A program made the translations under genes and the position numbers. Shown here one piece after another: positions 51,692-61,519 of a DNA stretch of 64,000 nt (positions are counted from its first letter, which is position 1; each line of letters opens with the position of its first letter). The stretch comes from Bradyrhizobium sp. S69 (GTDB lineage Bacteria > Pseudomonadota > Alphaproteobacteria > Rhizobiales > Xanthobacteraceae). A model generated the notes under the pieces. The model saw only the letters and a list, made by a program, of their open reading frames with translations, was not told the DNA's origin and made no database searches. The stretch covers positions 87,910-151,909 of the forward strand of contig NZ_LMUK01000038.1 of assembly GCF_009766005.1 (NCBI RefSeq). Direction: 5' to 3'.

Positions 51692-52641
51692 ATGTCCAAA
51701 CACACCGCCCGAGTTCGTGCCGGCAACGACCGCGCGAGCCTTTACAGCGAAATCACCGACAAGATCATCGCCGAGCTGGAAGCCGGCCGTATCCCGTGGG
51801 TGCAGCCATGGGGCACGGCGGCGATCAAGGCGCCGCTCGCGATTCCACGCAACGCTGCGACGCAACGCGGATATGCCGGGATTAATGTGCTGATCCTTTG
51901 GGGGCAGTTATCGAGCACGGCTTTTCCGGACAGAGTTGGCTCACTTTTCGCCAGGCGCTCGGGCTTGGCGGCCACGTCAGGAAGGGCGAGCGGGGAACGA
52001 CCGTCGTCTATGCCGATCGCTTCACCCCGGACGACGAACGTCGGCGCGCCGCGGAGGCCGGTGAAGAGCCGGGTGCCATCCCGTTTCTCAAGCGCTTTAC
52101 CGTCTTTAACACCGACCAGTGCGACGGCTTGCCCGAGGGGGTCGCTGCTTCGGTCGTCGCGCCGCCACCAGATCAGATTGAGCCGCGAGCCGAGGCATTG
52201 ATTGCCGCCACGGGCGCGGATTTCCGCATCGGCGGTGCGCGCGCCTACTACAACACGACGGGCGATTTCGTGCAGGTACCGCCGCCGGCTGCCTATTTCG
52301 AGCCGATCAATTGGCACCGAACCGCGTTCCATGAACTCGGTCATTGGACCGGCCAAGCGTCCCGCCTCAACCGCGACCACTCCGGTTCATTCGGCTCAAA
52401 ATCGTACGCGCGCGAAGAGCTGGTCGCCGAAATGGCGGGTGCCTTCGTCTGTGCCTCGCTCGGCATCGTGCCGACCGTGCGCCACGCCGACTACATCGGT
52501 TCCTGGCTCGAGGTGCTGCGCGAGGATAATCGAGCTGTCGTGCGCGCCGCGAGCGCGGCATCAAAAGCCGCTGATTTCCTGCTCGCCTTTCTGCCGCCCG
52601 CGATCGATTCCGTCGTTGAGGGCAATGTGGAGGCCGCGTGA
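51692..52641 (+). pseudogene. ArdC-like antirestriction protein / zincin peptidase, frameshifted
   Basis: Frame one reads MSKHTARVRAGNDRASLYSE through GYAGINVLILWG. The rest lies in another frame, from AVIEHGFSGQSWLTFRQALG to the end, including the zincin motif WHRTAFHELGHWTGQASRL. The join is at a run of five G (51900-51904); a sixth G restores one 316-residue protein with the ArdC N-terminal single-strand-DNA-binding domain and metallopeptidase domain. ArdC protects incoming plasmid DNA from restriction. A homopolymer error or a true mutation are both possible. Confidence 0.75.
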
Positions 52642-52689
52642 TGCATCGGCACGTCGTTTCAGCGGCTGCCTTCAGTTGGTCCTGCGCGT

Positions 52690-52775
52690 CAGAGAGTGAG
52701 AGGAGCGCCGGTTTGCCTGTGACGGGTAGGAGGTCGAGAGAGAGTCTTTCGGCCGCCCGTCGTGGAGAATCCGAC
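52690..52775 (+). promoter_or_regulatory. Structured leader before the ParB-like gene
   Basis: It contains AGAGAGTGAGAGGAGCGCCGG, GTGACGGGTAGGAGGTCGAG and GCCCGTCGTGGAGAA, aligned with the ardC leader. ACGGG and CCCGT can pair across the leader just upstream of the start codon. Confidence 0.5.
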
Positions 52776-54899
52776 ATGACAAGTATTCAGAAAATCAAAC
52801 TCAGTCCCTCCCGCGATATTCCCTTCAACAAGCTGGTCTTGAGCCAGTCCAATGTCCGCCGGGTGAAGGCCGGCGTCTCGATCGAGCAACTGGCGGAGAG
52901 CATCGCTCAGCGCACGTTGTTACAAAGCCTGAGCGTTCGTGCGGTCGTCGATGCCGACGGCCAGGAGACCGGCATGTTCGAGGTACCCGCCGGTGGGCGC
53001 CGCTACCGCGCGCTCGAACTGCTGGTGAAGCAGAAGCGTATGGTGAAGACGCAACCAGTCCCCTGCGTTCTCAGGGATGGCGGCATCGCCGAGGACGATT
53101 CCCTCGCCGAAAATGACGAGCGGGTTGGCTTGCATCCCCTCGATCAGTTCCGCGCGTTCAAGCTGCTGCGTGACGGTGGCATGAGTGAAGAGGATATCGC
53201 CGCGCGGCACTTCGCCTCGCCGGCGATCGTTAAGCAGCGCCTGCGTCTGGCGTCCGTGTCGCCGAAGCTGCACGACGTCTATGCTGACGATGGCATGACG
53301 CTCGAACAGTTGATGGCCTTCTCGGTCACGGCCGACCAGGCGCGTCAGGAGCAGGCCTGGGACAATGTCAGCAGATCCGGCAACGACGAGCCATATCAGA
53401 TCCGGCGGATGCTGACGGAGAACACCGTGCGCGCTTCCGACCGTCGCGCCCAGTTCGTCGGCCTGGATTTCTACGAGCAGGCGGGCGGTACGATCTTGCG
53501 GGATCTGTTCGCACACGACGATGGCGGCTGGTTGCAGGACGTGCCGCTGCTCGATCGTCTCACTACCGAAAAGCTGAAGACCGAGGCCGAGACGATCGCG
53601 GCCGAAGGCTGGAAGTGGATCGCGGTGGCAGTCGATTTCCCCTTCGGCCACTCCAACGGCTTGCGCGAGATTGAGGGTGAACCGGTTGACCTGACGGAGG
53701 AGGAGCGGGCGACGCTTGACGCCCTCAGCGCCGAGTACGCCAAGATCGAAGAGGATTACCAGGACGCCGATGAACTGCCGGACGAGATCGATCAGCGCCT
53801 CGGAGAAATCGAGGCGGCGCGGTCCGTCCTGGAAGCTCGATCGCTCGTCTACGATCCGGCTCAGATCGCCCGCGCCGGCGTCTTCGTCAGCATCAATGCC
53901 GAAGGTTTGCTGTCGATCGCCCGTGGCTACGTTCGGCCGGAGGATGACGCACCCAGCATCGTCGAGACCGAAAGCGAGGCCCAAGACGACGGAGAGACCA
54001 ACGATGACGGGCCAACTACCAATGCTGTGGTCCAACGCGCGGTCATCACGGTCGGCGGTGCGCCGACCGAACCCGTCGAGGAGGACGACGACGACACGGT
54101 CAAGCCGCTGCCGGATCGGCTCATCATCGAGCTGACCGCACATCGCACACTGGCATTGCGAAACGCGCTGGCAAACGAACCGGCTGTCGCATTCCAGGCG
54201 GTGCTGCACAATTTTGTCCTGGCGACCTTCTACCGCTTCTCGTCGTCGAGCGGCTGCATGGAAATCGCCATCCGGACCCCGACATTCCCTGCTCAAGCAC
54301 CCGGCTTGAAGGAGAGTGCGTCAGCGGAAGCTATCGACGGGCGCCATGACGGATGGAAAGCCCGTCTGCCCAAGGACGAAGCTGATCTATGGAACGTGCT
54401 CACGGCGTTCGACGGGAAAGAGCAGGCCGCGTTGTTCGCGCATTGTGCGTCATCCGCGGTCAATGCGCTCTACGAGCCCGCCAACCGCTACAATGTGGGC
54501 CGCGTCTCCGCGAACGGCATACGCCGAAGGCTTGATCACGCCAACGTTCTTGCCCGCGCCGTCGGTCTCGACATGGCAGCAGTGGGCTGGAAGCCGACCG
54601 TCGACAACTATCTCGGCCGGGTCACCAAACCTCGCATTCTCGATGCTGTGCGCGAGGTAAAGGGCGAGCAATCGGTGCAGCTCATCGACCACCTCAAGAA
54701 AGGCGACATGGCGCGGGAGGCCGAGAGACTGCTCGAGGGGACTGGATGGTTGCCTGAACCACTTCGTCTCGATGTCGTGGGCGCGGTAGGAGAGCCCGCT
54801 GCAGATCCCGGGGCGTTACCGGAGTTCCTCGCGGCCGGCGAGGACGAAGCTGACACCGAGGCCGACAACGACCGGCCACACATCATTGCGGCAGAATAA
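52776..54899 (+). CDS. ParB/RepB/Spo0J-family protein of a mobile element
   Basis: The 707-residue protein begins with a ParB N-terminal domain (IPFNKLVLSQSNVRRVKAGV, QLAESIAQRTLLQSLSVRAV, EVPAGGRRYRALELLVKQKR, ending with a helix-turn-helix SEEDIAARHFASPAIVKQRL). A long C-terminal part follows, with acidic segments (VEEDDDDTVKPLPDRLIIEL) and an RLLEGTGWLPEPLR tail. It is much longer than chromosomal ParB (about 300) and typical of integrative/conjugative elements and large plasmids. GGAGAA precedes the ATG; the frame extends back through the leader. A terminator follows. Confidence 0.88.
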   Translation: MTSIQKIKLSPSRDIPFNKLVLSQSNVRRVKAGVSIEQLAESIAQRTLLQSLSVRAVVDADGQETGMFEVPAGGRRYRALELLVKQKRMVKTQPVPCVLRDGGIAEDDSLAENDERVGLHPLDQFRAFKLLRDGGMSEEDIAARHFASPAIVKQRLRLASVSPKLHDVYADDGMTLEQLMAFSVTADQARQEQAWDNVSRSGNDEPYQIRRMLTENTVRASDRRAQFVGLDFYEQAGGTILRDLFAHDDGGWLQDVPLLDRLTTEKLKTEAETIAAEGWKWIAVAVDFPFGHSNGLREIEGEPVDLTEEERATLDALSAEYAKIEEDYQDADELPDEIDQRLGEIEAARSVLEARSLVYDPAQIARAGVFVSINAEGLLSIARGYVRPEDDAPSIVETESEAQDDGETNDDGPTTNAVVQRAVITVGGAPTEPVEEDDDDTVKPLPDRLIIELTAHRTLALRNALANEPAVAFQAVLHNFVLATFYRFSSSSGCMEIAIRTPTFPAQAPGLKESASAEAIDGRHDGWKARLPKDEADLWNVLTAFDGKEQAALFAHCASSAVNALYEPANRYNVGRVSANGIRRRLDHANVLARAVGLDMAAVGWKPTVDNYLGRVTKPRILDAVREVKGEQSVQLIDHLKKGDMAREAERLLEGTGWLPEPLRLDVVGAVGEPAADPGALPEFLAAGEDEADTEADNDRPHIIAAE

Positions 54900-54949
54900 T
54901 CTCCGAGGCGTAGGGGCTCCGGCCGACCCACACCTTCTTGTCCCGTCCC

Positions 54950-54980
54950 AAGCCCGGCATTCCGTGCCGGGCTTTTTCTT
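54950..54980 (+). terminator. Rho-independent terminator after the ParB-like gene
   Basis: AAGCCCGGCA and TGCCGGGCTT form a perfect 10-base stem around TTCCG, followed by TTTCTTT. It lies 50 bases after the ParB stop codon. Confidence 0.9.
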
Positions 54981-55038
54981 TCGAGGAGCTCCAAGATCAT
55001 CCCCGGTCCGGCTCGCATGAAGCGTTTACCATCGTTTC

Positions 55039-55377
55039 TCAGCGCTGTTGCGTAGCTGAACTGGGTTCGGAATTCTCTGCGGTCTCGTTGTCATCCAATT
55101 CGACGAGATAGACCAGCAACATTCCATCAGATGGTTGAGCATCCTTGGAAGCATCACCGAATGTTGCGATCTCGTCCTCGTAGCCCATGCGCGCTCTCAG
55201 TTTGGCCTTGCCATCCCACAAGGGCGCGCCATTGGAATGTGCTGACGCGAAATCTTCACCTAGCCACGGCGCATTGCAAATCTCGCTTGCTTCACGGAGG
55301 CTTTTTGCTTCGAACGTCACCGTTGGCTTGCCGCCGATCTCGATCGTAAAGACCGAAGGAAAAAGCGTGGGCGTCAT
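55039..55377 (-). CDS. Small mobile-element protein, unknown function
   Basis: The 112-residue protein (MTPTLFPSVFTIEIGGKPTV, ASEICNAPWLGEDFASAHSN, SDGMLLVYLVELDD) is beta-rich at its start and acidic at its end. Its ATG overlaps the upstream stop by four bases, so it is the second gene of a two-gene unit. The family is not recognised by me. Confidence 0.75.
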   Translation of the reverse strand: MTPTLFPSVFTIEIGGKPTVTFEAKSLREASEICNAPWLGEDFASAHSNGAPLWDGKAKLRARMGYEDEIATFGDASKDAQPSDGMLLVYLVELDDNETAENSEPSSATQQR

Positions 55378-55565
55378 GTTCCCTTTGCCTTTTCGGCGGC
55401 TTCCCGCGCCAATCGCAATGATTTCAAGCGTTCGCGATTCTCGTGAAACGCCTTTTGTGCCTTTTCTTGCTCGCTTACGGCTTTTTCGATCTTGACCTGC
55501 CCGAATACTTTCAGCGCCTCTCGTTCGGCTGGCGTGATCCGTCGTTTGAGCTTTTGGTCGTTCAT
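55374..55565 (-). CDS. Small basic helical protein, unknown function
   Basis: The 63-residue protein (MNDQKLKRRITPAEREALKV, AVSEQEKAQKAFHENRERLK) is Lys/Arg/Glu-rich and probably forms one long helix. I use the ATG at 55565; the frame extends to 55661. It precedes and overlaps the 112-residue gene on the minus strand. The role is unknown, possibly DNA- or partner-binding. Confidence 0.65.
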   Translation of the reverse strand: MNDQKLKRRITPAEREALKVFGQVKIEKAVSEQEKAQKAFHENRERLKSLRLAREAAEKAKGT

Positions 55566-55794
55566 CTGGTCACTTCGTTGCGATTCCCGGTGGGCAGAAA
55601 GATAGCTCGCAGAGTCATGAGACGAAAGGGCTGTTTCCGTCACTTCCTCGGTGCGGAGCAATTCGGCCTGCGTCTTCTTGGCCGTCAGTCAGCGTCTCCG
55701 TAAGAGGGAGAGGCGGGCCGGGACGGGTTTGAGCCGGCGTGGTCGAGAGAGCGCCCCGCGGTTCGATCCTTCCCCGCTCTCCGAGGCTCCCTCC

Positions 55795-58700
55795 ATGACG
55801 ATCATTCCCGCATCCGTGGCCGCTGTTGCGGCTGCGCCGCTTCCCGTTGCGCCCGCTTCTCTGAACAAGACCCGCGCGATCGCTAGCGCCGCGCAACAAC
55901 TCCTTCTCCATCTAGAGCGCGGTCAGCGCGTCGATGCGCCGATGTTGCGCACTGCGATGGAAAACGCCTTTGGCAACTCCGACGCCGATGGGGGATGGGA
56001 CTGGAAGACGGCCTACGACGCCTGTGAAGCAGCCACCGTCCTGTTCCTTCGCAAATTCGGTCCGGCCATGCGCGCGCGTGCCGCTTCGCCAGGCGCGATG
56101 CTGCCGATGCTGGCGAAGATCGCCGGCCTTCTTCCCACCCACACCCGCCGTTCGGAAGAAAGCGAGGCGCTTCAGCAGTTTAGCACACCCATCGCACTTG
56201 GTTTCGCGGCGAGCATCGCGGCCGCAATCATGCCGGCGGATGTTGTGCTGGAGCCGTCGGCTGGCACGGGTTTGCTCGCGGTCCTGGCCGAGTTGTCAGG
56301 AGCTTCGCTCGTTCTGAACGAGTTCGCCGAGACCCGCGCTGGACTTCTTTCACTTCTCTTTCCCGGCCTCGGCGTTACCCGCTTCGACGCCGCGAATATC
56401 GACGATCATCTCGACACCGCCATCAAGCCAAGCGTTGTCCTGATGAATCCTCCATTCTCGGTTGTCGCCAACGTCGATCGCCACATGGCCGACGCGGCCT
56501 TGCGACATATCGCGTCGGCCTTGGCGCGGCTCCCCGAAGGCGGCCGGCTGGTCGCAATCACCGGGGCGAGTTGTTCTCCTGACAATCCAGTCTGGCGCGA
56601 TGCCTTCATCCGCTTGCAGGAACACGGACGGGTTGTCTTCAGCGCCGCCGTTGCGGGCGCGGTCTTCGCCAAACACGGCACCACCATCGAGACGCGGCTG
56701 ACCGTGATTGACCGGTTGCCGGCGGACGATGCGACGACATTTCCGTCGCGTCCGGGCCGGGCGCCGGACGTTGCCACGCTGCTCGGATGGGTCACGGAGT
56801 ACGTTCCGGCACGACTGCCGATCGCGACGGCACTCGCCGCTTCGCCAAACGCACGTCCGGGCATTCCGCGAACCGTCCGCGCCTATGCAATGCGCCCATC
56901 CGGCGTCGCGGCTCCCACATCGGATCCGGCAGGGGCTGAACTTGCCTACGAGACCGTTGCTTGGACACCGGCGGAGGGCGGCCGGATCACCGAGGCGCTT
57001 TACGAAGAATATGCACTTCAATCGATCCGTATTCCCGGTTCTCAGCCACATCCCACCAAGCTGGTCCAATCAGCCGCCATGGCGTCAGTGGCGCCGCCGG
57101 TCCCGTCCTATCGGCCGCACCTTCCGGCCCACATCATGGCCAACGGTCTGCTGTCCGATGCGCAGCTTGAATCCGTCATTTATGCGGGCGAGGCGCATTC
57201 CCAGCTCCTTGCGGGATCATGGACCGTTGACGAGACCTATGACCTGGTCTGCGCGGCGCGCGAGGATGCGGACAATGCCGTGCAATTCCGGCGTGGCTGG
57301 TTTTTGGGAGATGGCACCGGCGCGGGGAAGGGCCGTCAGGTCGCCGGCATCCTGCTCGACAATTGGCTGAAGGGCCGATGCCGCGCGGTGTGGATTAGCA
57401 AGTCCGACAAGCTGATCGAGGACGCCCAGCGCGACTGGTCGGCGCTCGGCATGGAACGGCTGCTGGTCACGCCGCTGTCGCGCTTCCGCCAGGGCACGCC
57501 GATCCGTCTGGACCAGGGCGTCCTTTTCACAACCTACGCCACGCTGCGATCCGACGCGCGCGACGAGAAGGTTTCGCGGGTCAAACAGATCGTGGAATGG
57601 TTGGGCGCCGATTTTGACGGTGTCGTCATTTTCGATGAGAGCCACGCGATGCAGAATGCCGCAGGCGGCAAGGGCGAACGCGGCGACCAGGCCGCGTCGC
57701 AGCAGGGCCGTGCGGGACTTCGCCTTCAGCATGCGCTGCCAAACGCACGCATTGTCTATGTCTCGGCGACCGGCGCCACCACGGTTCATAACCTCGCCTA
57801 CGCCCAGCGCCTCGGACTCTGGGGCGGCGAGGACTTTCCGTTTGCGACGCGCAGCGAGTTCGTCGAGGCCATCGAGGCGGGCGGCGTCGCGGCGATGGAG
57901 GTGCTGGCGCGCGACCTCAAGGCGCTCGGTCTCTACACGGCGCGGTCGCTGTCCTACGAAGGCATCGCGTATGAGCTGATCGAGCATCAGCTCACTGACG
58001 AGCAAATCCGCATCTATGACAGTTATGCCGGCGCCTTCGCGATCATTCATAACAACCTCGCCGCGGCCATGCGGGCTGCGAACATTACCGGCGCGACCGG
58101 CACGCTGAACGCACAGGCCAGGTCCGCCGCCAGATCAGCGTTCGAATCGGCCAAACAGCGCTTCTTCAATCATCTCATCACGGCGATGAAGACGCCGTCG
58201 CTGATCGCGTCGGTCGAGCGAGATCTGAGCGATGGCCATGCCGCCGTCATCCAGATCGTCTCAACTGGCGAGGCCTTGATGGAACGCCGGCTTGCCGAAA
58301 TCCCTACCGAGCAATGGGGCGACGTCCAGGTCGATATTACCCCGCGCGAATATGTGCTGGATTATCTGGCGCACGGCTTCCCGACCCAACTCTACGAGCC
58401 CTTTACCGATAGCGAGGGTAACCTGTCGTCGCGACCGGCTTTCCGAGATGGCCAGCCGGTGCAATGCCGAGACGCCGTCGCGCGTCGTGATAGTTTGATC
58501 GAGAAGCTGGCGTCGTTGACGCCGGTTCATGGCGCGCTCGATCAGATCGTGCAGCGTTTTGGCACCGGCATCGTGGCCGAGGTGACGGGCCGCTCCCGCA
58601 GGATCGTCCGCAAGCGAGGGGGTGATGGCGTCGATCGATTGGTCGTCGAGAACCGCGCCGGCTCCGCCAATCTCGGCGAAACCCAGGCGTTCATGGATGA

Positions 58701-60144
58701 CGTCAAACGCATCCTCGTCTTCTCCGACGCCGGCGGTACCGGGCGTTCCTATCACGCGGAGCTGTCGGCGAAGAATCGGCGCTTGCGGACGCATTATCTA
58801 CTGGAAGCCGGATGGAAAGCCGACGCGGCAATCCAGGGATTGGGCCGCACCAACCGTACCAACCAGGCGCAGCCGCCGCTATTCCGGCCCATCGCCACCA
58901 ATGTGAAGGCCGAAAAACGCTTTCTCTCGACCATCGCGCGGCGTCTCGACACGTTGGGCGCCATCACCAAGGGACAACGCCAGACCGGCGGGCAGGGCCT
59001 GTTCCGTCCAGAAGACAATCTCGAAAGTCACTACGCGAGGGACGCGCTGCGCCAACTCTACGTCCTTCTAGTCACCGGCAAGGTCAGGAATTGTTCGCTT
59101 CAGGCGTTCGAGGACGCGACCGGGCTGAAGCTCACCGACCCGAATGGCATCAAGGATGAGTTGCCGCCGATTACGACGTTCCTCAATCGCCTACTGGCGC
59201 TGACCATCGATCTCCAGAATATCCTCTTTACGGTTTTCGAGCAGTTGCTGACCGCGCGGATCGAGGGCGCAATCGCGTCCGGCACTTATGATGTTGGACT
59301 GGAGACGCTGACGGCCGAGAGCTTCGTCGTCGCCGACCGGCAGACGATCTACACCCATCCCGGCACTTCCGCCGAGACCCGCTTGCTCACGATCGTCAAG
59401 CGCGAGCGAAATCGTCCGGTCACAACAGATGAAGCGCTGGAGCGTCTCTCAGATCCCCGCGCGGTTCTTCTGGTCAACAGCCAGTCGGGCCGCGCCGCCG
59501 TTCAGGTTCCGGCCGGAAGCCTGATGCTCGACGACGGCGAAGTCGAACGCCGGGTCCGTCTCATCCGCCCGATGGAACATCCCACCATACCGCTGGCAAT
59601 GATGCCGCAGACCAACTGGCGGGAAGTCGACCGCGACACCTTTGTCGGCGCCTGGGCGGCCGAAATCGCCGAGGTTCCGGAGTTCACCGACAGCGAAATC
59701 CATATCGTTGCAGGCTTACTGTTGCCGATCTGGAAGCGCCTGCCGAACGAATCGACACGGGTCTATCGACTCCAAACCGACACCGGCGAGCGCATTATCG
59801 GCCGCAAGGTCTCACCGTCGTGGGTCGCCAGTGCGCTGGAACGCGGAACGTCCAATCTTTCGTCGGACGACGCCTTCACCGCGCTGATCGATGGCAAGAC
59901 CATCCTCGATCTCGCCGAGGGTCTCCAGGTCAGGCGCGTCCGCGTGATGGGTGCGAACCGGATCGAATTGACAGGTTTCACTGACACGATGCGGGATCGG
60001 CTGCGCGCCTACGGCCTGTTCGGCGAGATCATTTCGTGGAAGCTGCGCTTCTTTGTCCCGGTCGATGCGACTGGCCCTGCGATCCTGGCCAAGGTTTTGG
60101 AGTGCTATCCGATTGCCCGCATCGCCGATCGCGCGGCGGCGTGA
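55795..60144 (+). CDS. Fused methyltransferase-helicase (strawberry notch-type) of a mobile element
   Basis: The 1449-residue protein joins an N-terminal N6-adenine methyltransferase-like domain (SAM site EPSAGTG near 152, catalytic N218-P-P-F) to a strawberry-notch/SNF2-type helicase. The Walker A motif is GDGTGAGKG with Lys512, DESH is at 614-617, SATGAT is motif III and QGLGRTNRTNQ is motif VI, near residue 1020. A long C-terminal domain follows to residue 1449. Such proteins are markers of Alphaproteobacterial plasmids and conjugative elements, where they may modify or protect DNA or serve transfer. The start has GAGG upstream. The leader partly matches that of ardC and parB. Confidence 0.88.
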   Translation: MTIIPASVAAVAAAPLPVAPASLNKTRAIASAAQQLLLHLERGQRVDAPMLRTAMENAFGNSDADGGWDWKTAYDACEAATVLFLRKFGPAMRARAASPGAMLPMLAKIAGLLPTHTRRSEESEALQQFSTPIALGFAASIAAAIMPADVVLEPSAGTGLLAVLAELSGASLVLNEFAETRAGLLSLLFPGLGVTRFDAANIDDHLDTAIKPSVVLMNPPFSVVANVDRHMADAALRHIASALARLPEGGRLVAITGASCSPDNPVWRDAFIRLQEHGRVVFSAAVAGAVFAKHGTTIETRLTVIDRLPADDATTFPSRPGRAPDVATLLGWVTEYVPARLPIATALAASPNARPGIPRTVRAYAMRPSGVAAPTSDPAGAELAYETVAWTPAEGGRITEALYEEYALQSIRIPGSQPHPTKLVQSAAMASVAPPVPSYRPHLPAHIMANGLLSDAQLESVIYAGEAHSQLLAGSWTVDETYDLVCAAREDADNAVQFRRGWFLGDGTGAGKGRQVAGILLDNWLKGRCRAVWISKSDKLIEDAQRDWSALGMERLLVTPLSRFRQGTPIRLDQGVLFTTYATLRSDARDEKVSRVKQIVEWLGADFDGVVIFDESHAMQNAAGGKGERGDQAASQQGRAGLRLQHALPNARIVYVSATGATTVHNLAYAQRLGLWGGEDFPFATRSEFVEAIEAGGVAAMEVLARDLKALGLYTARSLSYEGIAYELIEHQLTDEQIRIYDSYAGAFAIIHNNLAAAMRAANITGATGTLNAQARSAARSAFESAKQRFFNHLITAMKTPSLIASVERDLSDGHAAVIQIVSTGEALMERRLAEIPTEQWGDVQVDITPREYVLDYLAHGFPTQLYEPFTDSEGNLSSRPAFRDGQPVQCRDAVARRDSLIEKLASLTPVHGALDQIVQRFGTGIVAEVTGRSRRIVRKRGGDGVDRLVVENRAGSANLGETQAFMDDVKRILVFSDAGGTGRSYHAELSAKNRRLRTHYLLEAGWKADAAIQGLGRTNRTNQAQPPLFRPIATNVKAEKRFLSTIARRLDTLGAITKGQRQTGGQGLFRPEDNLESHYARDALRQLYVLLVTGKVRNCSLQAFEDATGLKLTDPNGIKDELPPITTFLNRLLALTIDLQNILFTVFEQLLTARIEGAIASGTYDVGLETLTAESFVVADRQTIYTHPGTSAETRLLTIVKRERNRPVTTDEALERLSDPRAVLLVNSQSGRAAVQVPAGSLMLDDGEVERRVRLIRPMEHPTIPLAMMPQTNWREVDRDTFVGAWAAEIAEVPEFTDSEIHIVAGLLLPIWKRLPNESTRVYRLQTDTGERIIGRKVSPSWVASALERGTSNLSSDDAFTALIDGKTILDLAEGLQVRRVRVMGANRIELTGFTDTMRDRLRAYGLFGEIISWKLRFFVPVDATGPAILAKVLECYPIARIADRAAA

Positions 60145-60145
60145 C

Positions 60146-61204
60146 ATGCCGCGAAATGCGGCAGAACTGGCACATCGCCTCGCGCGCGAGGCCGAGGCGG
60201 TGTGCCGTCATTATCTCTCCAACGGACGTCGCGTCGGCAATTACTGGCTGGTCGGCGACGTCAGGAACACGTCCGGCCGATCGATGTTCGTTCGGCTGAA
60301 ACCGAGAGGCGCGGCTGGCCGCCCTGCGGGCAAATGGACTGACGCGGCAACCGGCGAGCACGGCGACCTGCTCGACGTTATCAAGGAAAGTTGCGGCCTG
60401 GTCGATTTCTACGACGTCACGGAGGAAGCACGACGCTTCCTGAGCCTGCCGCGATCCGAGCCGGAATTCGACGGTCGATCGTGCCTTCCACCGGTACCGA
60501 CCGGCTCACCGGAATCGGCACGGCGTCTGTTCGGCATGTCGCAGCCGATTGCCGGCACGGTTGTCGAGACTTACCTGCGGGGACGCGGCATCACTAATCT
60601 GCACGGCATCGACAGCCTGCGGTTCCATCCACGCTGCTATTATCGTCCCGAGGCAGACGCTCCGACCGAAACCTGGCCGGCTATGATTGCGGCTGTCACC
60701 GATCTTCAGGGCCGCGTCACCGGCGCGCACCGCACATGGCTCGATCCGTCAGGGCGCGACAAGGCACCGGTCGATACCCCACGCCGGGCGATGGGTTACC
60801 TTCTCGGGCACGCGGTCCGTTTCGGTCCGGCTGGCGACGTGACGGCGGCGGGCGAGGGCATCGAGACCATGCTGTCACTCCGCAGCGTTATGCCCAGCAT
60901 GCCGATGGTCGCAGCGCTCTCGGCCGCGCATCTCGCAGCCATCCTGTTTCCAGCAACGCTGCGCCGGCTCTATATCGTCCGTGACGACGATCGGGCGGGC
61001 GATGGCGCGGTAGCAGGACTGTTCGACCGGGCGCAGTCGGCCGGGATCGAGGCGATGGTGCTGTCGCCGCAGTGTGGAGATTTCAACGAGGATCTACGGA
61101 ATTTTGACTTCAACGCGCTACGTGCAGCATTGCGCATCCAGCTCACCCTGGAGGACGTTGGCCGGTTCTTGATCGCGGGGGGTTTAGACGGGAAGAGGGG
61201 ATGA
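60146..61204 (+). CDS. Toprim-domain protein (DUF7146/primase-like)
   Basis: The 352-residue protein begins one base after the helicase stop codon, so the two are one operon. The N-terminal domain (HYLSNGRRVGNYWLVGDVRN; GEHGDLLDVIKESCGL) resembles the zinc-less primase-associated domain of conjugative elements. The C-terminal Toprim fold has the Glu of TAAGEGIETMLSL and the Asp cluster of IVRDDDRAGDGA. It is likely a primase or DNA-processing protein for element replication or transfer. ATG 60146 is preferred over upstream in-frame starts inside the helicase gene. Confidence 0.85.
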   Translation: MPRNAAELAHRLAREAEAVCRHYLSNGRRVGNYWLVGDVRNTSGRSMFVRLKPRGAAGRPAGKWTDAATGEHGDLLDVIKESCGLVDFYDVTEEARRFLSLPRSEPEFDGRSCLPPVPTGSPESARRLFGMSQPIAGTVVETYLRGRGITNLHGIDSLRFHPRCYYRPEADAPTETWPAMIAAVTDLQGRVTGAHRTWLDPSGRDKAPVDTPRRAMGYLLGHAVRFGPAGDVTAAGEGIETMLSLRSVMPSMPMVAALSAAHLAAILFPATLRRLYIVRDDDRAGDGAVAGLFDRAQSAGIEAMVLSPQCGDFNEDLRNFDFNALRAALRIQLTLEDVGRFLIAGGLDGKRG

Positions 61205-61348
61205 GGCTGGTACTCCGCCCGGACGGCGCACCGTCAATCCTCAGGCTTCTCTTTATTCGGAGAGGGCCGCGCTCACGGCCTTCTTGAGAGGGCGACCGTG
61301 CGGCAGGCGGTCCGGCCACGCAATGGCGTCCGCCGACTATTTTCCGTC

Positions 61349-61364
61349 GCGCCCTAAAGGGCGC
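61349..61364. terminator. Hairpin in the gap after the Toprim gene
   Basis: GCGCCC-TAAA-GGGCGC has a perfect 6-base stem followed by TTTACA, 145 bases after the Toprim stop codon. It is the only structured element seen in the 315-base gap 61205-61519. Confidence 0.4.
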
Positions 61365-61519
61365 TTTACATCGCGAGCCAAAATAGCCGGCTCCCGCCAT
61401 CCTTCGCTTCGCTACGGCCGCTGTCGCTGCGCTCGGCGGTGCAGGTCCGGTCCGCCCGCCGCCTTTCGTCGCCACAAAGGCCGCGATGAGCGCGGCCGTC
61501 CCGACCAAGGAAAGCCGCC

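Noticed and set aside
52920..54296. 458-codon minus-strand frame opposite the ParB-like gene
   Set aside because: It is the reverse reading of a clear ParB-family protein and shows no domain of its own.
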